This document shows positions 54,535-64,000 of a stretch of DNA of 64,000 nucleotides, piece after piece (within the stretch, counting starts at the first letter, position 1; each line of letters begins with the position of its first letter). The stretch is from Allacma fusca (taxonomy: Eukaryota; Arthropoda; Collembola; Symphypleona; Sminthuridae): positions 46,293,632-46,357,631 of the forward strand of contig OX359246.1 of the NCBI GenBank assembly GCA_947179485.1. Direction: 5' to 3'. The notes under the pieces were generated by a model that did not search any database, was not told the origin of the DNA, and worked only from the letters and a program-made list of their open reading frames with translations. Position numbers and translations under genes: made by a program.

Positions 54535-55777
54535 TCCCACATATTCAAGTAGACTTGCCCTGTTTGAGTCGCAAAATGAAACAGACATTTCAATAACATC
54601 GCAGGAGTACATTAATTACAAACCGATATCAACGTTTGATAACGATGGACCAATTATATTTAACCTGCCTGCCCAGGAAACCGGTTTCTATGACTTGAAG
54701 AATTCCCATTTGTACGTCCGTTTTAAAGTCCTAGGACCAAACTCTTCAACAATATTAGCAGCTGACTCTGTTGTTAATACACAGTGCTTGTTGCACAGTT
54801 TCTTTAGAAACGTGTCTGTTTTGTTTAATCAAAGGCTTGTATACAGCTCTGACCAGCTGTACTCTTATAGAGCGATCATACAAACGCTATTAAGCGAAGA
54901 ACACGATAATCCAAACATCTGGTTCACGAAGGAAACAACAAACGGAAATCCTGGGTCAACAGACTTTAATACCAGAAAGCCACTGCTTGTTGGAAGCGGC
55001 CTTGTTGAGTTATCCGGTCCTCTACTGACAGATGTGACAACTCTGAATAAATTGATTCCTAATAGGGTCTCTGTTGAAATTAAATTGGAAAGAAATCCAA
55101 CAAATTTCTCATTGTTATGTCCAACAGAAGATAAATCGTTTTCCATTGTTTTGGATGAAATTTACTACTCTGTATTGAAAGTTAACCTTTTAACACCAGT
55201 GTTTCAAGCCCTAAAATCCAACTTTGACAGGAACGTCAGTGCAAAAATTCCGTACCAGCCTGTGGTATTAAGGACATTAGGAGTTGCAGCTGGGTCTTAC
55301 AGTTTACAAACCGGGCGGATTTTTTCTGGAGCTATCCCAAAAGTTGTTATTGCGTGTTTTGTTGACGCTGAAGCATTTGTGGGGAAACTCACAAAAAACC
55401 CTTACAACTTTGAAACTCTAAATGTTTCAAAGATAAATGTTTACACTGACCTTGATCAGCAGAGCTTTCTTGCCCAAGATTTAAATTATACTGGAAAGGA
55501 ATACCTTACCAGTTACCTCAGGCTTTCCAAAGTAATTGGAAACAAAGAGCAAAGAATTATAAACAGGGATACATTTCTAACTGGCAAGTGTTTCTATGCC
55601 TTCGTTCTAACTCCTACAATTAACAAATTGGCCCTAACTCCTGTCAAGACCGGAAATGTAAAAGTTGATGTTACATTTTCTCAACCATTAGCAAAAGCAG
55701 TTGTTTGCATTTTATATGGAGTGTTCGAGTCCACCTTGCTAATCTCGAAGGACCGTGAGATTGGATTTGAAGAATGA
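54506..55777 (+). CDS. Hexon-like double jelly-roll major capsid protein of the Polinton
   Basis: 423 residues, intact. Matches the Polinton major capsid type: an N-terminal ESQNETDISITSQEYINYKP stretch, RFKVLGPNSS, FRNVSVLFNQRLV, IVLDEIYYSVLKVNL, and a C-terminal VCILYGVFESTLLI block. The protein would trimerise into capsomers. The start ATG at 54506 lies inside the preceding basic gene. The stop overlaps the protease start as ATGA. The absence of lesions over 1.27 kb contrasts with the replication genes. Confidence 0.85.
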   Translation: MESDIQKGSSPTYSSRLALFESQNETDISITSQEYINYKPISTFDNDGPIIFNLPAQETGFYDLKNSHLYVRFKVLGPNSSTILAADSVVNTQCLLHSFFRNVSVLFNQRLVYSSDQLYSYRAIIQTLLSEEHDNPNIWFTKETTNGNPGSTDFNTRKPLLVGSGLVELSGPLLTDVTTLNKLIPNRVSVEIKLERNPTNFSLLCPTEDKSFSIVLDEIYYSVLKVNLLTPVFQALKSNFDRNVSAKIPYQPVVLRTLGVAAGSYSLQTGRIFSGAIPKVVIACFVDAEAFVGKLTKNPYNFETLNVSKINVYTDLDQQSFLAQDLNYTGKEYLTSYLRLSKVIGNKEQRIINRDTFLTGKCFYAFVLTPTINKLALTPVKTGNVKVDVTFSQPLAKAVVCILYGVFESTLLISKDREIGFEE

Positions 55778-56262
55778 ACACTACTGAGGTTCAAAATATT
55801 TTAAATGAGTTGAGCCGAAAGACGGGAATAATTATTATGTGCTAGCAAAAGATGAATTTTAAAATAAAATATTATCCATGTGGCTTCATTGTAAATAACC
55901 AAATAAGTAAATTTAGTGGTCGCCATTGGTTAGCCTTTTACTATAAATCTAAAAATGAGTTGTTCTATTTTGATTCTTACGGAATGCCGGCGTCCTCTTA
56001 CGGTTTCTCGGTTAGGCCTATGAAAAGTAATAATTTAGAAATACAATCGAGGTATACGAATGTTTGTGGATACTACTGTTTAATGTTTATTCAACACATG
56101 TCTTGTAATAAAACGTTTACTAATTTTATAAGTAAGTTTTCATGTAATAAAGATAAGAATGATGTGTTAGCTAAACATTTTTATAAAATTATTAAAAGAT
56201 GTAAAATTTCATATTTGTCTTGTGGAAGGGTTCAAACTTGTAAAAGCCGGAAATTATTGTAA
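55774..56262 (+). pseudogene. Adenain-like cysteine protease of the Polinton, frame-broken
   Basis: Maturation protease of the adenovirus/Ulp1-like C5 family. The catalytic His (SGRHWLAFYY), Asp (FDSYG) and Cys (VCGYYCLMF) are all visible in the 136-codon frame starting at 55852. The N-terminal part starts at 55774 (MNTTEVQNILNE) but runs into a stop after about 24 codons. A short segment in a second frame (NNYYVLAKDE) bridges it, so two frame changes separate start and core (about 55820-55865). It is the last gene before the right terminus. Confidence 0.82.
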
Positions 56263-56359
56263 AATAAACAAGTGTGAATACTAATGACATGCTTTTATTT
56301 ACGTTTGTGTAGCAGTTTCATTTAACAGATAGACTAAGGTTCTTATGTGCATAAATTCA

Positions 56360-56439
56360 CAACATCTGGCTTTCCTCCGGTGCACATATGTGCACTGCTC
56401 GTACTTCCGGTACGAGTTAGTGGATAAATGACTTATACT
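56360..56439. repeat. Right terminal inverted repeat of the Polinton
   Basis: 80 bases complementary to 33102-33182 except a 6-7-base patch and one further base. This end carries a perfect 16-bp palindrome GTGCACATATGTGCAC that is broken in the left copy. The long hairpin of the left end is shortened here to CTCGTAC/GTACGAG. It is followed by the target duplication AAGAA (56440-56444). Confidence 0.93.
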
Positions 56440-56586
56440 AAGAATACAATGTTTTGATAAATTAACCAGAAAGCTAACAATAAAAATATTCCTTATCTGG
56501 CCCGATAAATTTAAGCGAAACGGAATTACTGGATTTGGATTGAGTTCCTGATTAATCCAACATTTCTTTATCTCTTCAAAAAATAT

Positions 56587-58998
56587 TTAACAATTTTTAC
56601 TAGAAGGTGAACTCTCCACACGGATTGCATAGCGTAATGTCTTGGATCGATATTTGCTGTAAGTGTTGTCAAAAATCAAGGAATCTGTTGGGCAAACAAA
56701 ACATATTTATTGTATTTAATTTGTTAGCATTGCTTATATTAATCCAACTATGTGATCTGAATCAAGTTAAACTATTTTAAATATGTAAGGTAGCACTTAC
56801 ATGTGCACGTAATGTACGTATATTTTAAATACTATTAAAATATGCGAGCAAGAAAATGGACTTACACGTTCCAGCTTTAATCACGTCCAAACATCCATCC
56901 ATAACATGCAAGTGTGAATCCACCTTTGTATAAGGGAACATACGTTCCCCGTTGAAATGGAACTCAAAGCCGATGTCATAGGCCTCCGTACTAAAATTCC
57001 AGGAAATACGATTCCCAACGGAGATTTCAAAATTCCTTACGAGAGTTTCTCTTGGATCTATGACAGTTGTAGTGAAATCCTCGGGAGGGAAATCTCCAGC
57101 TCGAGGTGGCCATGTTTCATTAAATCGATTCTCAAACTGGGATTAATTTGGAAATAAGAAATTAGTTCTACAGCAGATTCAAACTCCCATAAAGCACTCA
57201 TTTTCAAATTTGTTAGTTACAGCCACGTACGTATGGGAAGGCTGTATTTGAGCCGCCAAACCAAGATGGCAATTCTTGATAGTCCATACTTTCCAGTAAA
57301 GACTTCCTCCAAGTTTCTGGGCTTCCGCCAAGGAGATGAAATTTCGAAAGTGTCCGAGCTGGTAAAAATGGTGTCAGTATTGACCACAAAATTTGGAAGA
57401 ATTTTGATACTGCGTGAAAAAATAAGCGATTTTCTAGATTTGTATAAGAACACAATACGTATGTACATATTACCAAAATTTAATGCATAAGCAAGTGTAT
57501 TTGTTGCATCAATTGGGCTTGTTATACTGTAAAGGGGTTTTACTGTTAACCACGTAAGCAGCTTTGAGTCTTTCCGGGTAATTGGCTTCATAAACACTTA
57601 TGATCTGGATCAGAGTATCTACCACTGCAAGAAAACAAGCACAGAAACAAACCAAAAAAATATAATACCACATTACTGTTTGCTTATTTATTCACTATAG
57701 GTTTAGAGAAATTTTTTTTAAATCAGCGTACCTTGCTTAGATATGAATTCCTGTAGGGAGAATTGGTCAAAGTCAAAGAGTAATATTATTTGGGTCTTCA
57801 TATTCTCAACCGTGTTTGTGTTCTTGGCGTAACGGAAGTACTTCTCGAAAATTTGAGCAATGTATAAACTTATCTGGTGCCCTTGGCCAGCTTGAATAAT
57901 TTTTTTCATTCTCCACGCGCCGAAAGGAGCGACACAGACTGAAGACAGGAATAAAAGTTTTAAAGCCTTTATAATTTTAAAGGTTTCAAACTAAATAAAC
58001 CGTAAAATAAATAATTAATTCCTCGAGGACACCACACAAAATTATTTCTGTTCCTAGACTTTAAATTAATTTATGGAGTTTGTATTGTTCAAGGGTTAAA
58101 ATCCCAATGCCTACAGAATCCAATTTCTGCATATATCTGTACAATGCACCTTAAATCCCACACAACTTCCTTTCAAATACTGTAGTATTTACAAGATGTT
58201 GGTATTTTTAATGAATTTCATGAAAATAGAAAGCGCAAATTTTTGCGGGGAAATATTGATGAAATTTAATGAAATTTTTCAACATGAGAATTAAACCCAA
58301 TGTGATAACTTACTAACTGTTCCTTGTTTGTCATGCCCGCATGCACCAAATTGAAACTGTTCCAAAAATGTTTCCGGCAGAGGAAGAAACTGTAGCTCAT
58401 CCATCTGATTTTCCTCTCTCCATTTCATCGACTATAAATTGTTATTTCTAATTATTTTCCACGTTTAAATTGGTTTCAATGGAATCAATTCTTTAGTATA
58501 AATTATTGTTATTTTAAAAGTGGTCACAAAAAGGAAAAACGTTTGGTAATAATTTACTTAAATGTATTTACGAACAAATACCTCACGAATCAGGGTCTCT
58601 GCATTCTTCACGTTGAGATCCCTAGCTGGAATAAAAATAGATGAGTACTAACTGCGATTTTGTTACTTAAAATTATATGGAATATACATACATTGTCTAA
58701 TAGATACATATATTACACACATTTTCCATTTTAGCACGTGCTCTCGGAATCTGCATCCCTTCTTACCTCTAAGCCAACGTACTAAGTTTTGGTCGTGAGA
58801 GTCATACTCATCTAATTTTTCGATAATATCGCCAATGCGCATCCGGAACTGTAGGAAATGTGGATTAAAAAATAGTTTATTTCCAGTCTAGATTTCTGTA
58901 TAGGTATACTGTGTATAGAAGAGTTCTATTTTACTCTTGAAAATATACCTCACCTGAATGAGAGCATCGGACTCTTCAGTGGAAATCAACGAGGACAT
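56587..58998 (-). CDS. SEC14-like CRAL-TRIO/GOLD protein, array copy D
   Basis: Fourth array copy, nine exons: start 58998 (MSSLISTEESDALIQ), then about 58768-58848, 58583-58626, 58316-58434, 57730-57938, 57550-57625, 57228-57411, 56866-57140 and 56587-56681. Landmarks: HDQNLVRWLR, ARDLNVKNAETLIRE, ANYPERLKAAYVVN, VSKFFQILWSILTPFL and ELPSWFGGSN. GOLD: RISWNFSTEAYDIGFEF, MFPYTKVDSHLHVMDG, DSLIFDNTYSKYRSKT. It is closer to copy E than to A-C: both have ACGHDK/PCGHDK in the fourth exon, a TWPPRAGDFPPEDF-like (TWPGRAKIFPPEDF) GOLD start and NTYSKYRSK. The stop (TAA, 56587-56589) lies 143 bp from the Polinton duplication, so its 3' UTR or polyadenylation may be affected. Frame intact. Confidence 0.88.
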
Positions 58999-60031
58999 AA
59001 TAATTATCTACGGACCTAGAACTCTCTCCAATAGAAACAAAAATAACTATTTTTACACACGTCCACTGGTGCCTTCAACGTTCGTATTAACTTCCAATTC
59101 TTGTTGGTAGAACAGTTGGATCTCTATTGGAGTGTAATAATTACACATGTACATAGATTGATTTTAGGATCTAATATGTATTTACATGCTTTTTTGGTCC
59201 CATGAAGGCAATGAATCTTCGTCAAAAAATAATTAAGGTTATCGAACAGGTCACTATCCCCATCCCGCAATAATGAATAACCACAACACTCTTTACAAAT
59301 ATTTTTGTTAAATTCAATACGGAGTGCTCATAAACGGCTGCGTAAAAATAGGAATGTTTTGGGTATAAAATCCACATGACGGGGACAAAATTAGATTTGA
59401 ATTCTCAGGAAAGGCCATGTAATATAAAGAGATTGATTTTGTAGTCTGTTCCATTTTTTTGTAGGATGGTTCGCGATAAATGACGCAAAAATATAATCAA
59501 GGGCGATTACATATTGGAATCATCTTGATGTCCAAGGCATAAATATTGTCTTAGCTATTTTGTTAGCTCCATTGCATAATTTGTAGATTTGTTGCTAGTG
59601 TTCTTTTGGGTACAAAAATATGTGTGTTCAGAAAAAACTAGTGCCAAGATTGTCATCAGCTACATGCTGCTTGTCTTATTTGCTTTGCAAGCATATATAT
59701 ATGGCAAATGAAAAAATTTATTTCACAGTATCATTTACAAGATATGAACAAGCTTCTAATAATTGTAGGTATAGAGCCTGTGACAAACACGTATGTGTTT
59801 AATTTTATGTAACTAATACATATATTAGAATTAAGCATCACAATAATTATATTTTCAGTAAGCTTTGTATGAGAGCCTCAAATAGTATGTACAAGTTAAA
59901 GACTCCAAAATCTTTCAAGCTTAACAAAATATATCTCATAGTCATTTGACCAATTTTTTGAGGTTTGGGTTTTAAAAAAATAATATTTTACATTTCTACA
60001 TCCGGGCCCAGGGAACATATTGTAGTTGCTA
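58999..60031. other. Intergenic, no gene seen
   Basis: AT-rich spacer between array copies D and E. No repeat or gene supported. Confidence 0.45.
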
Positions 60032-62933
60032 TTACCCCGAATTCTCGACGACTATAATATAATGCAAGATCTTGGATCGATATTTGCTGTAGGTATTGTC
60101 AAATACGAGGACGTCTGTAATCCAAACATAATGCACAAATCAAAACAATGCCAGTTGTAAAAGTCGCCATTTATTCTAATAATTAAAATAAAATGAAATA
60201 AAGTTAGAAAAAATTCTTACAGGTCCCATTTTCCATCACATCGTACAAACCATCTTGCACACAAACATGCGCATCTGCCCTGGCGTATGGAAACATCCGA
60301 ACTCCATTAAAGAGGAACTCGAAACCAATGTCATAGCAATCTGTCTTGAAATTCCAGGAAATCCGATCCCCAGCCAGAAGTTCGAAACTCTTTGTGATTT
60401 TTTCCCTTGGGGGCACTGCCTCTGTGATAAAGTCCTCTGGCGGGAAGATTTTTGCTCTGCCTGGCCAGGTCAGTCCGAACCTGTTCGAGTACTTTTTATT
60501 CCCACAATAAATTCATTTAATTAATCCAGCGAACTTATTAATATTCCTAATCCCTACTGGGATCTTCGGGCAGAGGTCATATAAATCAGAAAGGAGTTTT
60601 TGCAAGAATAAATTTTCTATTAAATTCCTTACAAAAGGATGCGCTGAATTTGATCCACCATATTGAGAGGGCAAATCTCTGTAGTCGATTTTTTCCAATA
60701 GAGCTTTTCTCCAATGATCTGAGCTCCCTCCATGGATTTGAACTTTTGAAAGCGTCCCAGTTGGTATGAATGGCTTTACCATTGAAAACAGAATCTCGAA
60801 TACTTTAGGAACTGAAATTGAAAAAAAAAATTATTTCGTGACGGTTGTTGAGTCCACTCAAAAAAACTCCATCTAACTCTAACAGTATATGTGTATATGT
60901 AATCCCTTACCGTTAACAATATAAGTTGCTTTCATGACTTCCGGATAATGTTCTTCATACCCCTTGAGCAACTCGATGAGGAAGCTGAATACTGGATGTA
61001 AAAAATGTTGAGTGAGTATGGGAAGCATTTATTTTGATGTTTTTTACCCATTCAGATCCACAATCATTTTTTGCGAAAGTGCATATGCACATTAACATAA
61101 AAGACATCAAGTAAGTTCAGGAACAACGTGTAAAAAAATTAACGGAGTAGGACCAACCTTGATTAGACATAATGTCATAAACTGAGAAATCCTCTAGGTC
61201 CAAGAGGATGATGGCCCCAGTTTTAAAATCCTCCACTGAGTTGTTCAATTTCATATAATGAAAGTATTTCTCAAAAAATTGACACAAGTACCTCAACATC
61301 TCATCCTTGTAACCTTGCTGAAGTAAGGATTTCAAGTCCCATTTACCACATGGAATGACGCAAACTGTGAAGGTATAGAAAGGATAACAAATTACTTTCC
61401 AATGTCAATAAAGCACACATTCCACATCCAAAAAACAATATATTTGGTGCTTGTCTATCAATGCCCCAGTAGAGCTCGAGTAACCTGGTTTTTTTACAAG
61501 TACCGGTCATAAAATCCAGGGCTTGCGCTGGAATCAGGATACGGAGCTCTAAAACGCATGCTGCATGTTTTTTTTAACTTTATGACTGACTGCTATTGAC
61601 AGGGAACTTGATTAGCCGCCATGGCCCATTTATTTATTGGTTATGGTTCATAACTGATAAATTAAAGAATCTCAACTTGCCCCACAGCTTTCCAATCCCT
61701 TGTCTCATGGCAAACTCGCAGTGATTAAAATAGTATATGTTATATATAGAAATATATGGCACATTATCAATTTTTTATAACATTTCAATGGCACACTCTC
61801 TTTCAAAATGCACTGGCTTTGCTTTAAAGTAGAAATATGTAACATTTTTCTTGCTCTAAGGGAATTCTGTCCACAAACGATTTGGACTTGTATTTTCCAC
61901 CAAAGTTTACACACTGTAAATTATTCCAATGCAGTATACATATGTATTTATGCCATGCATGTAACGCAAGGGTAATACTTTTTTTAGGAACACAAATTCT
62001 CAGGGATGCTTTTCTTCTTTTCTTTTAACCCAGTGCTAAATTTATCTTTAAAAAATACTTAGTAAATATTTTCCCTGTTACGGAGATTTCCTGTTATAGG
62101 AGCTATACCTTGTAGTATTAGTATATTGCAAGCGAGATTCATAAACTGTTATTATTTTTAATATAATCGCAATAATTGTAAACTCACTGATTGTGCCCTC
62201 CTTGTCATGACCACAGGGCGAGAAGGGTAATTTCTCCAGAAGAAATTCCGATAACGGAAGGTGCTTCAGTTCTGCTACATTATCTATTTCCTTCTGCTTC
62301 AGTGACTATGAGGATAAATAAATACAAAAATTCAATAGAATTAAATACAGCATAATTAAAAATCCAATAATATTTAATTCCTCGGAAAATATTAATATTT
62401 AAAAAAAACAAGTTTAAAAATTAATATTAAAAAATTACCTCCCGAATCATAAACTCTGCCTTCCTCACATTCAGGTCTCTGGCTAGATCAAAATATAAAT
62501 CCTATTGTATATTTGTACCTCCACATTTGTAAGCAGAGCATTTTGTCACATAAAAAGCAAATATTTTTATCTCAAAATAATCAATTGAACAAGAACAACG
62601 TCCCATTAAAAATGTTCCATTATTCCAATACAATTGGATCCTTTTAACAAATTAGAAATTTAATCAATTTGTGTCAATGGTCTTACCTCGGAGCCAGCGG
62701 ATGAGATTTTTGTCGTGAGCGTCATACTCATCAAAGGTCTTTATCAGGTCACTTATGCACACACGGAACTATCCAAATAAATCAATTTTATATTCCATTT
62801 CGTTGAAAATTGTATCACCTTATTTTACATGCACCTCCTTGACCCAGCGCAACTTTTGCTATAACTGAAAATCCGGAATTATTATTACCTTTTTCAGAGC
62901 AGCTCTCTCCGCAGTGTTGAATTTCTGAGACAT
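60032..62933 (-). CDS. SEC14-like CRAL-TRIO/GOLD protein, array copy E
   Basis: Fifth array copy, nine exons: 62889-62933 (MSQKFNTAERAALKK), 62687-62770, about 62440-62487, 62188-62307, 61158-61366, 60911-60992, 60633-60812, about 60220-60520 and 60032-60112. Landmarks: HDKNLIRWLR, ARDLNVRKAEFMIRE, PCGHDKEGT, IPCGKWDLKSLLQQGYKDEM, HYPEVMKATYIVN, VPKVFEILFSMVKPFI and LPSQYGGSN. GOLD: RISWNFKTDCYDIGFEFLF, FPYARADAHVCVQDG, DVLVFDNTYSKYRSKI. HYPE-V replaces the YPER of the other copies. The frame appears intact. Together with copy D it forms the more divergent half of the array. Confidence 0.88.
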
Positions 62934-64000
62934 TTTTTGCACACACCTTAATTAAATAGTATAATTTAAATAAGTAATTTAATTCAAATATGTATAATTA
63001 CATGAAAAAAAATGATCCACTATTCATGTATAAATAAAGCTCAGGACAGAGGGAAAAGTATGACTGGTGATGGTAGCGCTCATCCAGGAGAAACTTTTGT
63101 AAGTACCAACTGTGAGGTAGGAATGAAAGCTTTTAGGTTCGGCTCGACATTGAAAACAACAGGGAATTTTTTTTGCAAACTTACGTAGATATTTCTGCTC
63201 AACGAAGGTATGAGCTTAATTTTCCATCTTCTGCGGCTTCATTTGTCTCTATGCACAAATTTATTTCTGGGGTCAACATCTAGGAAATTACCTGAGTACG
63301 TGCACATATGTATGTAGGTAGGTCTTGCCTATATATATGTATGATTAATCAAAACAGGATTTTTTATTTAAATGTCTACAATGAAAAAAAATCTCTTGTT
63401 AAATGAGTCCCGTACATATGACTTGCTATTGAATGTCTAAATATTTACATGGTATGTATACATAGAGAATAAAAGAGATAGGGGATATCCTTCCCTAAGT
63501 AAAAATAGCAGAGGGACTTGTTTTGAACTACAAATAATCAAGTTTATATTAAAACTATATATATGTAGATACATACTAAAAATGAAATGCATGTTAAAAG
63601 AAAAAAAACATGGTCTGCAGTTGTTAACCCTACGGTACATACATACCACAATAACCGGTCCTGCATTATCACACCTTGCTTCTGTTATCCCATTTACCAT
63701 ACTGGGATCCTGAAATAAATGTGCAAAGTCGTGTATGTATGTGAGAAAGGATGAAATTTTGAAGCATTCCGAAAGGTTTTCACTTTTGTCACTATGTACC
63801 TTTGAAACCAGCACTTTTTCATGTGCAGTGCATATGTAGATACGTATCTACGCAATAAAATATTATATTCAGAATGAAGTTCGACATTATTGAGTTATCT
63901 CGAAGAATTAGCTCATGTTTTTGTCTCAACTAAATATCTCATATAATTACGTGAAAAAAGAGGAATTTACATAGATAATTGAGACAAAGATTTCCTATTA
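62934..64000. other. Intergenic, no gene seen
   Basis: AT-rich upstream flank of copy E. A minus-strand open frame at 63437-63814 shows no recognisable domain and no splice support. Confidence 0.45.

Larger units (their letters stand above)
33102..56439. mobile_element. Polinton/Maverick (adintovirus-like) element, 23.3 kb
   Basis: Bounded by 80-bp terminal inverted repeats starting AGTATAAGTC, and flanked directly by AAGAA on both sides (33097-33101 and 56440-56444), a 5-bp target duplication. It encodes the Polinton core set: protein-primed DNA polymerase B, retroviral-type integrase, FtsK/HerA-type packaging ATPase, adenain-like protease, hexon-like and penton-like capsid proteins. The right 13 kb is dense with virus-like genes, often overlapping. 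The left 9 kb is sparse, intron-rich cargo. Polymerase, integrase, ATPase, protease and others each carry one or more breaks, so this copy is probably inactive. Insertion was 143 bp downstream of the stop codon of SEC14-like copy D. Confidence 0.92.

Noticed and set aside
63437..63814. 125-codon minus-strand frame near the window end
   Set aside because: No recognisable domain, and the C-terminal part is hydrophobic AT-rich text typical of chance frames here.

Overview
The window is nuclear DNA of a eukaryote. It is AT-rich, most genes are split by short GT-AG introns, and there are no bacterial-style operons outside one virus-like element. The gene content (SEC14-like lipid-transfer genes, a wax-ester/DGAT-type acyltransferase, Ty3-like, non-LTR and Polinton elements) fits an invertebrate, most likely an arthropod. 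A springtail is my guess from the gene families and is inference only.

Host layer. Five SEC14-like (CRAL-TRIO plus GOLD) genes lie head-to-tail on the minus strand at 1561-3717, 6292-8310, 25582-29544, 56587-58998 and 60032-62933. All share the same nine-exon plan, so this is one tandem array. A plus-strand membrane acyltransferase of the WSD family (23377-25259) sits inside it. The array has been pushed apart by three insertions.

Insertion 1 (11842-20334) is a Ty3/Gypsy-type LTR retrotransposon of 8.5 kb. Its 226-bp LTRs differ at one base and it has a 4-bp target duplication, so it is very young. Its long polyprotein has protease and integrase but no reverse transcriptase or RNase H, and it ends in about 870 residues of Pro/Ser-rich low-complexity sequence. 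Insertion 2 (about 30.84-32.76 kb) is a 5'-truncated, broken non-LTR retrotransposon with the end of RT and an RNase H domain.

Insertion 3 is the highlight: a 23.3-kb Polinton/Maverick (adintovirus-like) element at 33102-56439, with 80-bp terminal inverted repeats and a 5-bp AAGAA target duplication. Its right 13 kb carries a protein-primed type B DNA polymerase, packaging ATPase, integrase, penton-like and hexon-like capsid proteins, a basic core-like protein and an adenain-like protease. It also has two BIR (inhibitor-of-apoptosis) proteins, three tandem copies of an unfamiliar Cys/His zinc protein and several unknown genes. Two blocks of overlapping genes diverge from a 13-bp gap at 52152-52164. 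The left 9 kb is unusual cargo: an apparently intact multi-exon type I membrane protein gene, a broken intron-containing ALDH3-type aldehyde dehydrogenase copy, and a perfect 68-bp inverted repeat. At least ten genetic lesions, most at A or T runs, break element genes including polymerase, integrase, ATPase and protease. This copy therefore looks inactive unless those are assembly errors.

The remaining intergenic DNA holds small tandem and inverted repeats and no gene I can support.
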